From assembly GCA_002307215.1 (NCBI GenBank), contig DBTU01000049.1:1-53459 (forward strand): a DNA stretch of 53,459 nucleotides, given 5' to 3'. Positions 53,321 to 53,459 of this stretch are shown here, piece after piece (the first letter of the stretch is position 1; the number at the start of each line of letters is the position of its first letter). The notes under the pieces were generated by a model. That model was not told the DNA's origin. It saw only the letters and a program-made list of their open reading frames with translations, and ran no database searches. The stretch comes from Lachnoclostridium sp. UBA1308. Its GTDB lineage: Bacteria; Bacillota; Clostridia; Lachnospirales; Lachnospiraceae. A program made the translations under genes and the position numbers.

Positions 53321-53445
53321 AAGTGCCAGCTTGCTGACACTTGCGCGCCCGAGCGGATTGCGAAGCAATAAACTTCCTCGCCGCGAGGTGCGCATCCTGC
53401 ACGGAGTGTTTTTTATCTTATAGGACGAACTTTCCTATAAGATAA
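53321..53445. repeat. GC-richer run of hairpins at the window end
   Basis: After an AT-rich stretch (53017-53320 shows only the leader of the GH120 gene and no other gene) the sequence becomes GC-richer and folds repeatedly: AAGTGCCAGC/GCTGACACTT (53321-53342), CCTCG/CGAGG (53376-53388), and a perfect 13-bp stem TTATCTTATAGGA (53413-53425) with 53433-53445 over 7 bases. It may be a repeat-family element, a structured leader or a small RNA whose gene continues past the window. Confidence 0.4.
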
Positions 53446-53459
53446 GAAAGTTTCTATAA

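Noticed and set aside
1..53459. Search for tRNA, rRNA, riboswitch and CRISPR features
   Set aside because: No clover-leaf, conserved rRNA stretch, purine or thiamine riboswitch core, or regularly spaced direct repeats was seen by eye; a covariance-model scan would be needed to exclude small RNAs.

Overview
The window looks like a chromosomal segment of a low-GC, spore-forming, plant-polysaccharide-using Clostridia, most likely Lachnospiraceae. The grounds are the codon and base composition, the many LytS-type kinases paired with AraC-type response regulators beside sugar ABC transporters, a GH29 fucosidase and a GH120 beta-xylosidase, a spore photoproduct lyase homologue, and family-level resemblance throughout. 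This is an inference from gene content; no rRNA or tRNA gene was seen to test it.

Layout. 1-3.7 kb: a structured inverted-repeat element (70-276), a VOC-fold protein, a decayed methyltransferase, two nitroreductase paralogues, an ArsR-type regulator with its own palindromic operator, and a conserved hypothetical protein. 3.8-11.9 kb: a 1.27-kDa-residue-scale secreted Ig-domain surface protein (about 1269 residues) and, upstream of it on the same strand, a hybrid 7TMR-DISM double-kinase sensor with a response regulator carrying a SARP/BTAD output. Both transcription units are preceded by the same 18-bp, 11-bp-spaced direct repeat, which suggests one dedicated signalling circuit. 12.2-14.6 kb: methyltransferase, AraC regulator and a divergent esterase. 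14.8-24.2 kb: a YtfQRT-YjfF-type sugar ABC transporter, then a membrane-anchored YtfQ paralogue co-transcribed with a LytS kinase and an AraC response regulator (a candidate three-component sugar sensor). 24.6-32.1 kb: alpha-L-fucosidase, two permeases and a binding lipoprotein, divergent from another kinase/regulator pair, followed by glycerate kinase.

33.4-38.0 kb: a 217-bp MITE-like palindromic element, then a GntR-controlled operon of split transketolase, GarR-like reductase and SDR dehydrogenase; a 16-bp operator-like sequence occurs before both the regulator and the operon. 38.2-44.8 kb: a deletion scar joining remnants of an MMPL transporter and a TetR gene, a spore photoproduct lyase homologue that lacks the usual hydrogen-donor cysteine position, a fused trehalose-6-phosphate synthase/phosphatase, an endonuclease-IV-like gene with its centre deleted, and a TetR/ketopantoate-reductase-like divergent pair. 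44.8-53.0 kb: a Y-family polymerase with YolD-like partner, purC, a PurM enzyme fused to an N-terminal XRE helix-turn-helix, two decaying genes (GIY-YIG and Sel1) broken at A-tracts, and a GH120 beta-xylosidase. The last ~140 bases hold a GC-richer run of hairpins.

The most unusual items are the XRE-PurM fusion with a 41-bp palindrome in front of it, the SARP-type circuit with its shared operator, and the sensor built from a tethered YtfQ paralogue. No CRISPR array, rRNA, tRNA, complete insertion sequence or phage module was recognised.
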